The notes beneath the pieces were generated by a model. It saw nothing but the letters and a program-made list of their open reading frames with translations, was not told the DNA's origin and ran no database searches. From contig CM075103.1 in the NCBI GenBank assembly GCA_037576195.1, forward strand, positions 23,684,001 through 23,748,000: a stretch of DNA of 64,000 nucleotides, written 5' to 3'. Positions 13,901 to 23,222 of this stretch are shown here, one piece after another; position 1 is the first letter of the stretch, and every line of letters begins with the position of its first letter. The position numbers and the translations under genes are program-made. Source of the stretch: Phytoseiulus persimilis. Lineage: Eukaryota; Arthropoda; Arachnida; Mesostigmata; Phytoseiidae.

Positions 13901-15320
13901 GCTAAGACTAAATTTCAGAAGCATGCCTTAGCCCAAGACTGAATTCCACAAGCATACATTAGCTCAAAGCTGAGACTAAATTTCAGGAGCAAGCCTTAGC
14001 CTGAGGCTAATTTTCAGAAGCATGCCTTAGCTTAAGACTAAATTCCACAAGCATACATTAGCTCAACGCTAAGACTAAATTTCAGGAGCATACATTAGCT
14101 CAAAGCTGAGACTAAATTTCAGAAGCGTGCCTTAGCCCAAGACTAAATTCCACAAGCATACATTAGCTCAACGCTGAGACCAAATTTCAGACGCATGCCT
14201 TAACCCAAGACTAAATTCCACAAGCATACATCAGCTCAAAGCTAAGACTAAATTTCGAAAACAGCCAACCTTAGCTCAAGGCTGAGGCTAATTTTCAGAA
14301 GCATGCCTTAGTTCAAGACTAAATTCCACAAGCATACATTAGCTCAACGCTGAGACTAAATTTTAGAAGCATACATTAGCTCAAAGCTAAGACTAAATTT
14401 CAGAAGCATGCCTTAGCCCAAGACTAAATTCCACAAGCATACATTAGCTCAACGCTAAGACCAAATTTCAGAAGCATACATTAGCTCAAAGCTAAGACCA
14501 AATTTCAGAAGCATGCCTTAGCCCAAGACTAAATTCCACAAGCATACATTAGCTCAAGGCTAAATTCCACGAGCATACATTAGCTTAAGGCTAAGACTAA
14601 ATTTCAGAAGCATACATTAGCTCAAAGCTTAGACTGAATTTCAGAAGCATGCCTTAGCCCAAGACTAAATTCCACAAGCATACATCAGCTCAACGCTAGG
14701 ACTCAATTTCAGAAGCATGCTTTAGCCCAAGACTAAATTCCACAAGCATACATTAGCTCAACGCTAAGACTAAATTTCAGGAGCATGCCTTAGCGCAAGA
14801 CTAAATTCCACAAGCATGCCTCAGCCTGAGACTAAATTCCACAAGCATACATTAGCTCAACGCTAAGACTAAATTTCAGAAGCATACATTAGCTCAAAGC
14901 TAAGACTAAATTTCAGAAGCATGCCTTAGCCCAAGACTAAATTCCACAAGCATACATTAGCTCAACGCTAAGACCAAATTTCAGAAGCATACATTAGCTC
15001 AAAGCTAAGACCAAATTTCAGAAGCATGCCTTAGCCCAAGACTAAATTAAACAAGCATACATTAGCTCAACGCTGAGACTAAATTTCAGAAGCATACATT
15101 AGCTCAAAGCTAAGACTAAATTTCAGAAGCATGCCTTAGCCCAAGACTAAATTCCACAAGCATACATTAGCTTAAGGCTAAGACTAAATTTCAGAAGCAT
15201 ACATTAGCTCAAAGCTAAGACTAAATTTCAGAAGCATGCCTTAGCCTAAGACTAAATTCCACAAGCATGCCTCAGCCTAAGACTAAATTCCACAAGCATA
15301 CATCAGCTCAACGCTAAGAC

Positions 15321-15340
15321 TTTTTTTTTTGTTTTTTTTT
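15321..15340 (-). other. Poly(A) tail of element 1
   Basis: Ten T, one G and nine T on the plus strand are the complement of an A-rich tail. They mark the 3' end of the minus-strand non-LTR element directly against the last satellite monomer. Confidence 0.85.
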
Positions 15341-15360
15341 GGAGTCTCCGAGGAGACTCC
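15341..15360 (-). other. 3'-terminal hairpin of element 1
   Basis: GGAGTCTCC (15341-15349) and GGAGACTCC (15352-15360) are perfect 9-bp inverted repeats separated by GA. They lie immediately before the poly(A) tail. In several non-LTR families, 3' UTR structure is recognised by the element's reverse transcriptase; that role here is an inference. Confidence 0.7.
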
Positions 15361-15532
15361 GAGGAAGGTGAAATGCATTTACGCACTAACCCTGGGAAGA
15401 TAACCCAGGAGTGTCGGGCTCAATGGAGGGGGGCTCCATAATACCGACTAAAACACCTCCTCAGCATGGCGATCGATGTGGGCGCCCGGAACTGGCGTCG
15501 AAACGTATTACTTCGGGCGTCCTAGGGACGGC

Positions 15533-17067
15533 TTAGGTCATTGGAGAGACCGCCGATAGTTGCTGATAGGAAGAGAGGAATGCCGCGATCGCGCGGTCTT
15601 TTCGGGACGTTATTGCTGATGTGAATCTCAGAACTGCCCGCCAGGGGTCGCGGCCAACGAGCAGTTGGGCGGCGATCCCGGAGGAGGAGAGGGGAAGCAG
15701 AAGGTCCAGGGATGAAGCAAGCTGTGTGCGAAGGTCATAGTGAGCCGGGCAGTCCTCGTAGGTGTGAGCTGGGCTGTCAGCCGGCGCATGTTCAGTGATG
15801 TGCGTGGAGCAAAGCAGGCATGAGGAGAAGGGGACTTTGCCGATTCGGTGAAGGTAAGTCATAAATGAGCCATGGCCCGAGAGAAACTGTGCTAGCGGGT
15901 AGCTGGAGTTCCCGTGAGAGACCTCGAGCCATGCCGGGATATTCGGGATGAGTAATTTCGTCCAGTAACCCGGACTTCCTTCCGTGATAGACTCCCACCT
16001 ATCCTGCCAGTCTGATACCAGTTGATCCCGTGAGGCCAACTCCGGCTCCGGGTCATCGAGATGGTCGTCCGACCGGCGCGTCCATTCATTGTAGTTGTAT
16101 CGCGACGTGAGCTCCTTGACTTTTAGGTCATAGGGGAGGGAACGGGCGAGAACCTGCAATGCGACTGTAGAAACTGTCCGGTTGACTCTAGCAACTCTGA
16201 TTGCAGCAGCCCTTTGAGCACTGCCGAGGGTGCGTCTGGCATAGGCTTTTTGCATGACTGATCCCCAGATCGGGGCTGCGTAGAGGAGGACGCTATCCAC
16301 AACCGAAGAGAGCACTCGCCGCCGCGAGTCGGATGCGCCCCTGACGCGTGGGAGTATCCTCGCAATCGCCATGGCCAACTTATTCGCCTTCGATGCAGCG
16401 AGGGAGATGTGGGCCCTGCTGGTGAGGCCGGTATCGAGGGTGTAGCCAAGATAGCGTGCTGTGGGCCTGATGGGGATTTGACAGCCTTCGAGGATGACCG
16501 AGATGTTCGGTGGGCGCTTCCTCCCATTAAGGAAGATTGCAACTGACTTGGCGGGTGACATGGCGAGGCCTCTTGGGCGCATCCAATGGCTTACCATAGC
16601 AAGTGACTCGTTCGTCCTGGTCTGTAGCACCAGTGGGTCAGCGTGAGTGATCACTAGGGCCAGGTCATCAGCAAAAGCTATGGGAGTGACCTGTGGGGGG
16701 AACTGCAGGCGGAGGACCCCATCGTATCCGATGTTCCAGAGCGTCGGCCCCAGGACCGACCCCTGAGGGACACCAGCACACACCGGGGACACGGCTCCGC
16801 AGTAGGAGTTTTGCCGCCGGGAGAGATAGCTCCCGAGGACTCTACGAAGGTAGGGCGATATGTGCCCCTCCTCCAGGCTGGTGTTTATAGCATCCCAAGA
16901 GAGGGTATTGAAGGCATTTTTTACGTCGAGCAGGACGACGAGGCAATGGGCTCGGGTCGGGAGGGGGCGAGCGAGCTGGGCCCTCGCAATGCCCAGAACT
17001 TTATCAATGGCCTGTCCAGTCGACCTCTCCGCACGAAATCCGTGCTGGTTGTCCGACAGGATCCCCC
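15533..17067 (-). pseudogene. Element 1 ORF2, 3' half: reverse transcriptase and C-terminal domain
   Basis: This is the downstream part of the ORF2 polyprotein, which nicks DNA and copies the element's RNA by target-primed reverse transcription. Visible motifs in order are HGFRAERST, LLDVKNAFNTLSW (motif A Asp), GVPQGSVLGPTLWN (motif B), IAFADDLALV (catalytic FADD) and a late Cys/His motif starting CLLCSTHITEH. The frame stays open to a TAA at 15533-15535. The upstream end is cut by the LTR insertion; the rest of the protein resumes at 20046. The catalytic residues are intact, so the loss of function here comes from the insertion and the upstream frameshift. Confidence 0.85.
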
Positions 17068-17208
17068 TGTTGTGTTCGACGATCAACTACAACGAAGCGT
17101 TCCCCGCGACGCTATAAAAGGAGCGGTCTACTTCGAATAAATGCTTGCTTGCCCATTCACTCTTCAAGTCTGAACGTCGTTGTCCTGATCCTATTCTGAT
17201 ACACCTCA
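17068..17208 (+). repeat. 5' LTR
   Basis: The 141-bp repeat runs TGTTGTG to ACACCTCA. It holds a TATA box (TATAAAA, 17113-17119) and a polyadenylation signal (AATAAA, 17136-17141) only about 20 bp later. The unit is very short for an LTR but complete. Confidence 0.93.
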
Positions 17209-17209
17209 T

Positions 17210-17223
17210 TGGCGCAGTCGAGA
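17210..17223 (+). promoter_or_regulatory. Primer-binding site of the LTR element
   Basis: TGGCGCAGTCGAGA begins one base after the 5' LTR. TGG at this position is the complement of a tRNA 3' CCA end, so this fits a tRNA-primed minus-strand start. Similar sites in other gypsy elements pair with tRNA-Ser, but I do not assign the tRNA here. Confidence 0.75.
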
Positions 17224-17252
17224 ACTTGAACAGTCTGCAAACCTGTCGAACC

Positions 17253-19949
17253 ATGGCAGGAGGAAGACTAGACGGGGATCAGGATCAGGAAGTCAACCTT
17301 AAGGAAGTTCTGAGGACGATGGCCGATGCTATCAGGATGTTGACAGAAAGTCATCAACGAGGGGACACGGCGGCGTCAGCTCTGCAAAGTACGGCGACCC
17401 TGCTAGGTACTTTCTTCCACAAGCCGGATCAAGACCTCATTTTCGAAACGTGGTATTCACGACACAAGGCCATTCTGGAGGAAGCGACCCCATCAAGTAA
17501 ACTCCGAACCCAACTGCTGCTGAAGGCGTTGGGGCCGATGGAATATGCTAGACTCCTCAGTCGTCTCTCGCCAGAGCTACCGGAAGCTAAACGGTATGAT
17601 GACCTCGTTGAAATCCTTAAGACGACCTACGGATCCTCGAAATCAATATTTCGGAGATGGCATGACATCTTGAGTCAACATGCTCCGTTGACAGCTCTGG
17701 ATAATCCAGAGGAAATCGTCGATTGGGCTAACCTCAAAGGCGATCACTTCGAGTGGGGCAGCATGTCCGTGGAAAAGTTCAAAATTTTCCTAGCAATCAA
17801 CTACGCAGCCGGTCCGACCTTCAAAAACATCCGCAATGTAATGCTGAAGGCAGCTGATGACAAGGCTGACCTAACGGTGAAAGAGTTACGGGAGGTTGTC
17901 ACGCGGTACGTTACCCGAGCAAGAGATTCTACGATCGACACATCTGACCCCGGCGGGGTGAGTCCCAATATCAGCTATGTTCAACAGAGACCAGTGCGCA
18001 ATCTTCCGAATTCACGACAAGACTCGAAACCACGAGATCAACCGAAGCGACAAGCTCCGAAAGCAGGAGATTCCTCAATCTGTGCTAGTTGTGGAGGCCC
18101 ACATGATCGACGAACCTGTAAGCATCTCACGTCGACCTGTATCTTCTGTCACAAAAAGGGCCATATTAAACCAGCTTGTCGAGCCTTCCAGCGCAAGGAA
18201 CAGAAACTTAGTTTCGGGACAGTGACTGTCGTCGCCTCCAGTGTGGAAGAATCTCCGCCGGATCGCGGGCGCCCGTTCGCATCAATTTTCCTCAATCGAA
18301 TGCCGGTCAAATTCGATATTGAGTACGTTCGGACATCGGAGTTTGGTCAAGCTGACGCGCTGTCGAGATTGATTCAGGAAACACGTAGAGACGCAGCAAA
18401 CTCTGGTATGGACGAAGTAATCGCCTCTTCGGAAGTCGACGAGATCGACATCGAGCATCTCGTCAACTCAAAGGTGTTCACACCAACGGGAGTTGAAGTT
18501 CAGAAGGCAACGTCCACAGACCCGGTCTTGAGGGTTGTGTTGGAACGTCTCCGTCACGGCTGGGAGAGAGCCGACTTCAAAAGCCACACACTTCGCGTGT
18601 TCGCGCAACAGGCAGATTCCCTGTGTAGTTCGCAAGGGATTCTCCTCCTACATGATCGGTTGGTAGTGCCATCTTCACTCCGCCCCACCGTCTTGAGGAA
18701 GCTTCATCGAGCCCATCCAGGTATTGTCCGGATGAAGGCACTGGCGCGCGCGCATTTCTATTGGCCGGGCATGTCCACGGACGTCGAGACCCTCGTCAAA
18801 TCGTGTGCGCATTGCGCTCAGCATGTCGCGAGTCCGACGAAGGTTCCCCTCGCCCCGTGGCCAGATCCGAGGAAGCCGTGGGTCCGTCTTCACATGGATC
18901 ACGCGGAACCCCAAAAAGGTCATTCGTTCCTCGTCATCGTGGACGCTTTTTCCAAGTACGTAGATGCCACGTACATGTATCCGGCATCGAGCGGTACACT
19001 CGTCGACTATTTGAGAATGGTTTTTTGCCTGCTTGGTCCCCCGGAGACCCTCGTCACCGACAACGGGGGTCAGTTCACCTCCGCTTCGTTTGCGGAACTC
19101 TGTCAGGAGTTCTCAATCATCCACCTGCGATCTTCCCCGTACTCTCCAATGAGTAATGGCTTGGTCGAGAAAATGGTGTGTACGCTGAAAAATGCCATCG
19201 AGAGTACAGGTCCGTTGAGCTTAGACGAGGCCGTATCGGTTTACAATTACACGCCAACTGCATCTCTCAACGGGAAAACTCCTTTTGAGACTCTCTTCGG
19301 TCGCCCTCGTCGTTCGTTTTTCCCCATTTTCAGGTCCCAGGCTTCCACGATTTCGGACAGCAGCAGGAAGTTCAAGCTTGATTTCGACAGGCACCATGGG
19401 ACGCGTCCACGTCTCTTTCGAAGAGGGGAGAAAGTTGTCGTCGCGTTGGACAAACGGCGTCGAGTACCCGCGACTTTTGTGGAACCGGTTGGGGCGGTTT
19501 TGGCTCGTCTTGAGGTAGATGGCAGACAAGTCGTCCGGCATCTCAATCAAATCTGGAAACGGGCTGCTTCATGGACCGACGAAAACGACTTCCCCCTCGA
19601 GCTCTTGCCTTCTTCGCCGGTGACCGTAACCGGCGCCGAGCTGGCCGAAGAGTCAGAGTGCAATGCGGGTCCGTGTCCGAGTCCCTCGCTCTGGGAAAAC
19701 GAAGAAGGCGGCCTTTCAGCTCCGTCGGTCGAGGATGACAGCGAGGAGAGTATCCGTCCTATTCCCCCGAAAGAGCTCGTGCAAGCTCAAGGTCCGGCAC
19801 GATTGCAGCCCGCGCGCGTCGCGAAGAACGTCGAGGATTACGGAGTCCTCGCGGGCGTCAGGCGCATGTTCGGACGCTATTCCGCTGAAGAGGGAGGAAT
19901 GTTGTGTTCGACGATCAACTACAACGAAGCGTTCCCCGCGACGCTATAA
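17253..19949 (+). CDS. Gag-integrase fusion of the LTR element
   Basis: One continuous frame of 898 residues starts at an ATG shortly after the primer-binding site. Residues 1 to about 270 resemble Mag-lineage gag. Two zinc knuckles follow: CASCGGPHDRRTC near 277 and CIFCHKKGHIKPAC near 296. Residues about 343-356 look like the start of a retroviral-type protease, but the frame runs straight into EFGQADALSRL, which is normally the end of RNase H. Protease, reverse transcriptase and most of RNase H are therefore absent, without a frameshift. The integrase then follows with an HHCC zinc region (about 485-520) and a DD35E core (Asp near 549, Asp near 603, Glu near 639). The frame ends inside the 3' LTR. 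The product could at best package RNA or integrate DNA using polymerase supplied by another element. Confidence 0.85.
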   Translation: MAGGRLDGDQDQEVNLKEVLRTMADAIRMLTESHQRGDTAASALQSTATLLGTFFHKPDQDLIFETWYSRHKAILEEATPSSKLRTQLLLKALGPMEYARLLSRLSPELPEAKRYDDLVEILKTTYGSSKSIFRRWHDILSQHAPLTALDNPEEIVDWANLKGDHFEWGSMSVEKFKIFLAINYAAGPTFKNIRNVMLKAADDKADLTVKELREVVTRYVTRARDSTIDTSDPGGVSPNISYVQQRPVRNLPNSRQDSKPRDQPKRQAPKAGDSSICASCGGPHDRRTCKHLTSTCIFCHKKGHIKPACRAFQRKEQKLSFGTVTVVASSVEESPPDRGRPFASIFLNRMPVKFDIEYVRTSEFGQADALSRLIQETRRDAANSGMDEVIASSEVDEIDIEHLVNSKVFTPTGVEVQKATSTDPVLRVVLERLRHGWERADFKSHTLRVFAQQADSLCSSQGILLLHDRLVVPSSLRPTVLRKLHRAHPGIVRMKALARAHFYWPGMSTDVETLVKSCAHCAQHVASPTKVPLAPWPDPRKPWVRLHMDHAEPQKGHSFLVIVDAFSKYVDATYMYPASSGTLVDYLRMVFCLLGPPETLVTDNGGQFTSASFAELCQEFSIIHLRSSPYSPMSNGLVEKMVCTLKNAIESTGPLSLDEAVSVYNYTPTASLNGKTPFETLFGRPRRSFFPIFRSQASTISDSSRKFKLDFDRHHGTRPRLFRRGEKVVVALDKRRRVPATFVEPVGAVLARLEVDGRQVVRHLNQIWKRAASWTDENDFPLELLPSSPVTVTGAELAEESECNAGPCPSPSLWENEEGGLSAPSVEDDSEESIRPIPPKELVQAQGPARLQPARVAKNVEDYGVLAGVRRMFGRYSAEEGGMLCSTINYNEAFPATL
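19887..19899 (+). promoter_or_regulatory. Polypurine tract of the LTR element
   Basis: GAAGAGGGAGGAA lies directly before the 3' LTR, the standard place for the plus-strand primer in LTR-element replication. Confidence 0.85.
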
Positions 19950-20040
19950 AAGGAGCGGTCTACTTCGAATAAATGCTTGCTTGCCCATTCACTCTTCAAG
20001 TCTGAACGTCGTTGTCCTGATCCTATTCTGATACACCTCA
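19900..20040 (+). repeat. 3' LTR
   Basis: This repeat reads the same as the 5' LTR over 141 bp, with TATAAAA at 19945-19951 and AATAAA at 19968-19973. It is followed by the CCCCC target duplication at 20041-20045. Confidence 0.93.
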
Positions 20041-20045
20041 CCCCC

Positions 20046-21554
20046 CACGGTCGAGCTCCGCGACAAGACGGTGATGAACGACGTGCTCCGCTGCCTTCGA
20101 GATCGAGGCCAGGCAGCCAATTGGGCGATAAGCAGAAGACCCGGATGATGAGCCAGGTTTGGGCACCAGGACGAGTCGAGCCGTCTTCCATGCCTCAGGC
20201 CAGACGCCAGTGCGGAAGATGGATTCCATCATTCCATCGAAGGTCGAGGGGAGCTTTCGGATGAGGAGCCTGACTGCCTCGCCCGGGACTGAGTCTGTAC
20301 CTGGGGCCCTACGGGGCTTAAGCCTACTGAGTACATATTCCCGATCGGGACGACCAACCGGGTCAAAACGGAAATCAGCGTTCGAGACAAAGCGTAGGGG
20401 GCGAGGGGAGCATGTGGAGGGGAAGAGTTCCGATATGATTCGGGATGCATCCACCGGGTCAAGAGGAGGAGAGGCTCGGAGGAACTTATTCGTGACGATC
20501 TTATAGGCTCTCCCGAAAGGGTGTTGGCCCTCATTAAGGTCCTCCAGGAGACGATTCCAGGCCTCAGATTTGCTTTTAGTGATGGTTTTACGGAGATGAG
20601 CCGCCCGACGATGGAATTCCATCCTAAGCATCTCTTGCTCGTCCAGAGAGGCCCGGGCACGCGAGCGCTGATAAGTGCGTCTGGCTTTGTGGCAGAGCCG
20701 GCGAGATTCGGCCACCTCTGGGCTCCACCAGTATTTGGGGGCTCTGTGGGCGGGTTTACGAGGGTGCTGTGGGGAGGCCTTCTTACAGGCGTCCTCGAGG
20801 AAGGTGGAGACTACATCCGGGAGGAAACTTATCAGGCTGGCCGCTCGCCGGCTGAGGATTTTCTCGAGTCTAGGAAGATTAACCCGAGGAATATTGATCG
20901 GAGGGCGGGAGGGAGGACAGTTCGGGGAGGAGGAGAGGACGAATGTGATGTAGAGATGGTCACTGAGGGAGACCTGACTGTCCCACACTTTCCAGGACCC
21001 CAGCCGATAATTGAGTGGTGGAGATATGAAGGTGAGGTCAATAGTGGAGGAGGATCTAGGGCCAACGTAGGTGTGGGCTGCAGAGTTTGCAAGGATAAGG
21101 TCATGTTGGGAGACCCAGTTGAAGAGAAGGGTTCCTCTCATGCAGGGCCTATTATTGTGCCATGTGGGATGAGCAGCGTTGAAGTCACCCGCTATGAGGA
21201 GCTTCGACTTGGACGAGGTAAGGACAATGGAGTCGAGCTGCGCGAGAAAGCTGGCATACTCAGCGAGTGAGCAATTGGGGGAAATGTAGATGGAAATGAC
21301 GAGATAGTCCTCTAGCTCAATAGCACAGGCCGAGGTGGAGAGCTGTAGGGGTCGGAACGCGACGTGGGGATCAGAGACAAGGATCGCCGACTTCCCATCA
21401 AGAGAGGAGGTATGGACACGGGAAAGAGCCATCTGTGGGATTTCAGAGAGTAGAAGAACATCTGACTGGAGACCAGTATGAGTGGCAGAGTTGTGGTTGG
21501 CTAGATCGAATGCAGGGGGGAACGGTTTAGATTGATCTGTAGGAACCTAGCCAT
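20046..21554 (-). pseudogene. Element 1 ORF2, 5' half: APE-type endonuclease and start of reverse transcriptase
   Basis: The likely ORF2 start is the ATG at 21552-21554, overlapping the ORF1 stop in the string ATGGCTAG. It opens with a QINLNR motif typical of R1-clade endonucleases. The frame then breaks in a run of six G (21515-21520 on the plus strand); one more base would keep it open. Downstream endonuclease motifs are visible: LLLSEIP (catalytic Glu), AGDFNAAHPTWHN, STIDLTFIS and LSDHLYI (catalytic Asp-His). APGTDSVPGEA and LVLVPKPG mark the start of the reverse transcriptase. The LTR element cuts the frame at 20045. The frameshift could be a true mutation or a homopolymer sequencing error. 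Confidence 0.82.
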
Positions 21555-22610
21555 GATTGGGCTTCTTATTTCTGAGGGCTTCCACACGGGCCTTGAAGGC
21601 AGGGCAGGCTGTTGAGTTAGCGAAATGGCCGCCAGTCTCACAGATATAGCAGTGTGGATCCGCAGAGCAGCCCTTGGCTAGATGGCCAACTTGGCCACAC
21701 TTACAGCAGAGAGGGACGGAAGAGGCACTACGTTCGCAGGCCTTGGTCTCGTGTTCAAAGCTGAGGCAGCGAAGGCACTGCTGAACTCTGACAAGCTCAC
21801 CGAGACGACAGGAATTCCAGCCAAGCTGGATGGATCCCTTCGAGAGAAGGAGGCGACCCAGCGACGGTGGGACTCTGGCAACACAGCTGAAGTCACCTGC
21901 CCTGGTGGTGCGAAGGCTCTGAAGATGGATCTCGTCGCTTTGGACAGTACCCAGCGTGAGGGCTGCGCGGAGTACATCCGGGTCAGTCTCTGGAGGGATG
22001 TCCCTGACAATGATTGCTGTCTCCCTGAGAAGAACTCTCGCCGAGGCATCCAACCTCGCTGTGCTCCTGATAGTGTCGACCAGTGCCGCAGCCACGTTCG
22101 GTGAGTCCTCCTTGACGAGAACTCTTATCTGTCCAGTGGACGTCTGAGAGGTGCGCGTGATGCGGACTCCATGTGCCTGCGGGTTGATTTCTGTCTGCAT
22201 CCGACCGAGAGCCTGTGCATAAGAGAGGTCGCCCGTGTTGATGAGGATCGACGTGAGTGGTGTCTTCTTGGGGTAGTTCCGCGGCTTCTTCGAGGGATCA
22301 GTGTGGCCTTTCGTGCAGAGCCCGACCTTATAAGCCGGGTGGCCCAGAAAAGCACACTCAATAAGTTTGCGTGAGATGTCCAACCCCATGGAGGTGGACA
22401 TTATGAAGAGGGGGGACTTGACGTACCCAGGGGATGTGAGGATTTCGACTAAGTCTGTTAGGACATCAAATATCTCACACAGGGGCGGGGTTCCTCCATC
22501 CTCAGTCGGGGTGGGGAGGAATCTGAGGATGAGAGTATGAGAGGGAGTGCTAAGGGGCCCTTTGGATATCCCGTGGATCTGAAGGGTCGGGTGGTCCCTG
22601 AATATATTAT
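21547..22610 (-). pseudogene. Element 1 ORF1, C-terminal part with three CCHC zinc knuckles
   Basis: This is the nucleic-acid-binding protein of the non-LTR element. Three zinc knuckles are visible: CLRCLSFEHETKAC, CCKCGQVGHLAKGC and CYICETGGHFANSTAC. Three knuckles near the C-terminus is the usual R1/Jockey-group pattern. The frame is open upstream of the internal ATG at 22401 back to about 22610, where it disagrees with the N-terminal part, so a frameshift lies near 22600-22620. It ends at a TAG (21547-21549) that overlaps the ORF2 start, consistent with translational coupling. Confidence 0.75.
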
Positions 22611-23222
22611 AGCTATGCGCCCCTGCTCCAGCTGGGGAATGGCGTCAGCTAGGTCCGGGTATTGAGTCCTAAGCTGTTCAATAAGGGCAGCGTCCTTAGG
22701 GACGGCAGGAGACAGGAGTGCGACCCGAGTATTCTCCGTAGGAGAGAGGGGGGAAGTGTCTGACAGGACGGTGCGCCCATAGCAGGAGGCCGGCCACTTG
22801 AGGGACGCGGTCTGGACAAAGTCGAGGGAAGTCACAGCACCCTCCAGGGAGGCTCGAACCTCTTCCTCACTGTCAGCCCTGTCCCGGCAGCCGCAGGGCG
22901 GGGGCGTCGGAGGACAAGTGCATTTGACTATGTTTGAAACATCCGACTTTGTCTGGGAGAACATTCCCGCTCGACTCTGCATCAAACTCGAACTGAGAGC
23001 TTTCATGACTTGGGAGATATGGTACCCGCAAAACGATTGGGAAATTTCACTCACGGTTGGTTTCGGCTCTTGTCGTTGCCGCCATTCTCTTGGGCAGGGC
23101 GATTGGAGGTGAAATGGCGACTGGGGGGTGGCCGTTTTCACCCTCATGAATTCGCCCATGAAATGCGTGTCGTCTTTCTGGGCGATCACGGCCTTGATTG
23201 TCGCTTCGTCCGCGAAGTTCAC
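22610..23222 (-). pseudogene. Element 1 ORF1, N-terminal part (probable)
   Basis: This open frame leads into the zinc-knuckle part of ORF1 through a frameshift near 22600-22620. It contains a Cys/Pro-rich stretch (CTCPPTPPPCGC) and an acidic stretch, but no domain I can name. The 23222 position is a GTG, so the true start is not fixed; the frame stays open to a stop near 23322. The part beyond about 23050, including FVNFADEATIKAVIAQ, vaguely recalls an RNA-recognition fold and may be either element or host sequence. Confidence 0.45.

Larger units (their letters stand above)
1..15320. repeat. Satellite array of 37-bp and 31-bp monomers
   Basis: The whole stretch is built from two related monomers. 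Type A (37 bp) begins AAGCATACATTAGCTCAA and ends ACTAAATTTCAG. Type B (31 bp) begins AAGCATGCCTTAGCCCAAG and ends AAATTCCAC or AATTTTCAG. A common order is A (with CAACG), A (with CAAAG), B, giving a higher-order period near 105 bp. Type A carries a dyad: TTAGC or TTAGCT, a 3-5 base loop, then GCTAA or AGCTAA. Stops occur in all frames and no gene is visible. The left end is cut by the window; the right end abuts the poly(T) run at 15321. Centromeric or other heterochromatic origin is likely but not shown. Confidence 0.95.
17068..20040 (+). mobile_element. Ty3/gypsy (Mag-like) LTR retrotransposon with internal deletion
   Basis: Two 141-bp direct repeats, each starting TG and ending CA, bound an element of 2973 bp. 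The flanking CCCCC at 17063-17067 and 20041-20045 is a 5-bp target duplication (the right flank has one further C). A primer-binding site and a polypurine tract sit at the expected inner LTR edges. The interior codes for a gag protein with two zinc knuckles and an integrase, but protease, reverse transcriptase and RNase H are missing. I see no envelope gene. The two LTRs read as identical, so the insertion is young, and it lies inside ORF2 of element 1 on the opposite strand. Confidence 0.93.
15321..23222 (-). mobile_element. R1-clade-like non-LTR retrotransposon (element 1), interrupted
   Basis: On the minus strand this element reads: ORF1 with three CCHC knuckles (23222 to 21547), ORF2 with an APE-type endonuclease then reverse transcriptase and a C-terminal Cys/His motif (21554 to 15533, interrupted), a short 3' UTR and a poly(A) tail seen as poly(T) at 15321-15340. 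The bicistronic layout, QINLNR-type ORF2 start and terminal zinc motif match the R1/Jockey group. The LTR element at 17068-20040 splits ORF2, a frameshift affects ORF1 and another affects the start of ORF2, so this copy is dead. The 5' end cannot be placed and no 5' target duplication is visible. Confidence 0.85.

Noticed and set aside
1..15320. CRISPR-like or telomeric repeat array
   Set aside because: There are no unique spacers between constant repeats, and the TTAGC content is not (TTAGG)n. The pattern is a two-monomer satellite.
17145..17252. Upstream start for the LTR-element protein
   Set aside because: The frame is open into the 5' LTR, but the ATG at 17253 lies after the primer-binding site, where gag normally begins.
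17068..20040. Endogenous retrovirus with envelope
   Set aside because: After the integrase there is only a short tail before the polypurine tract, and no envelope frame is present.
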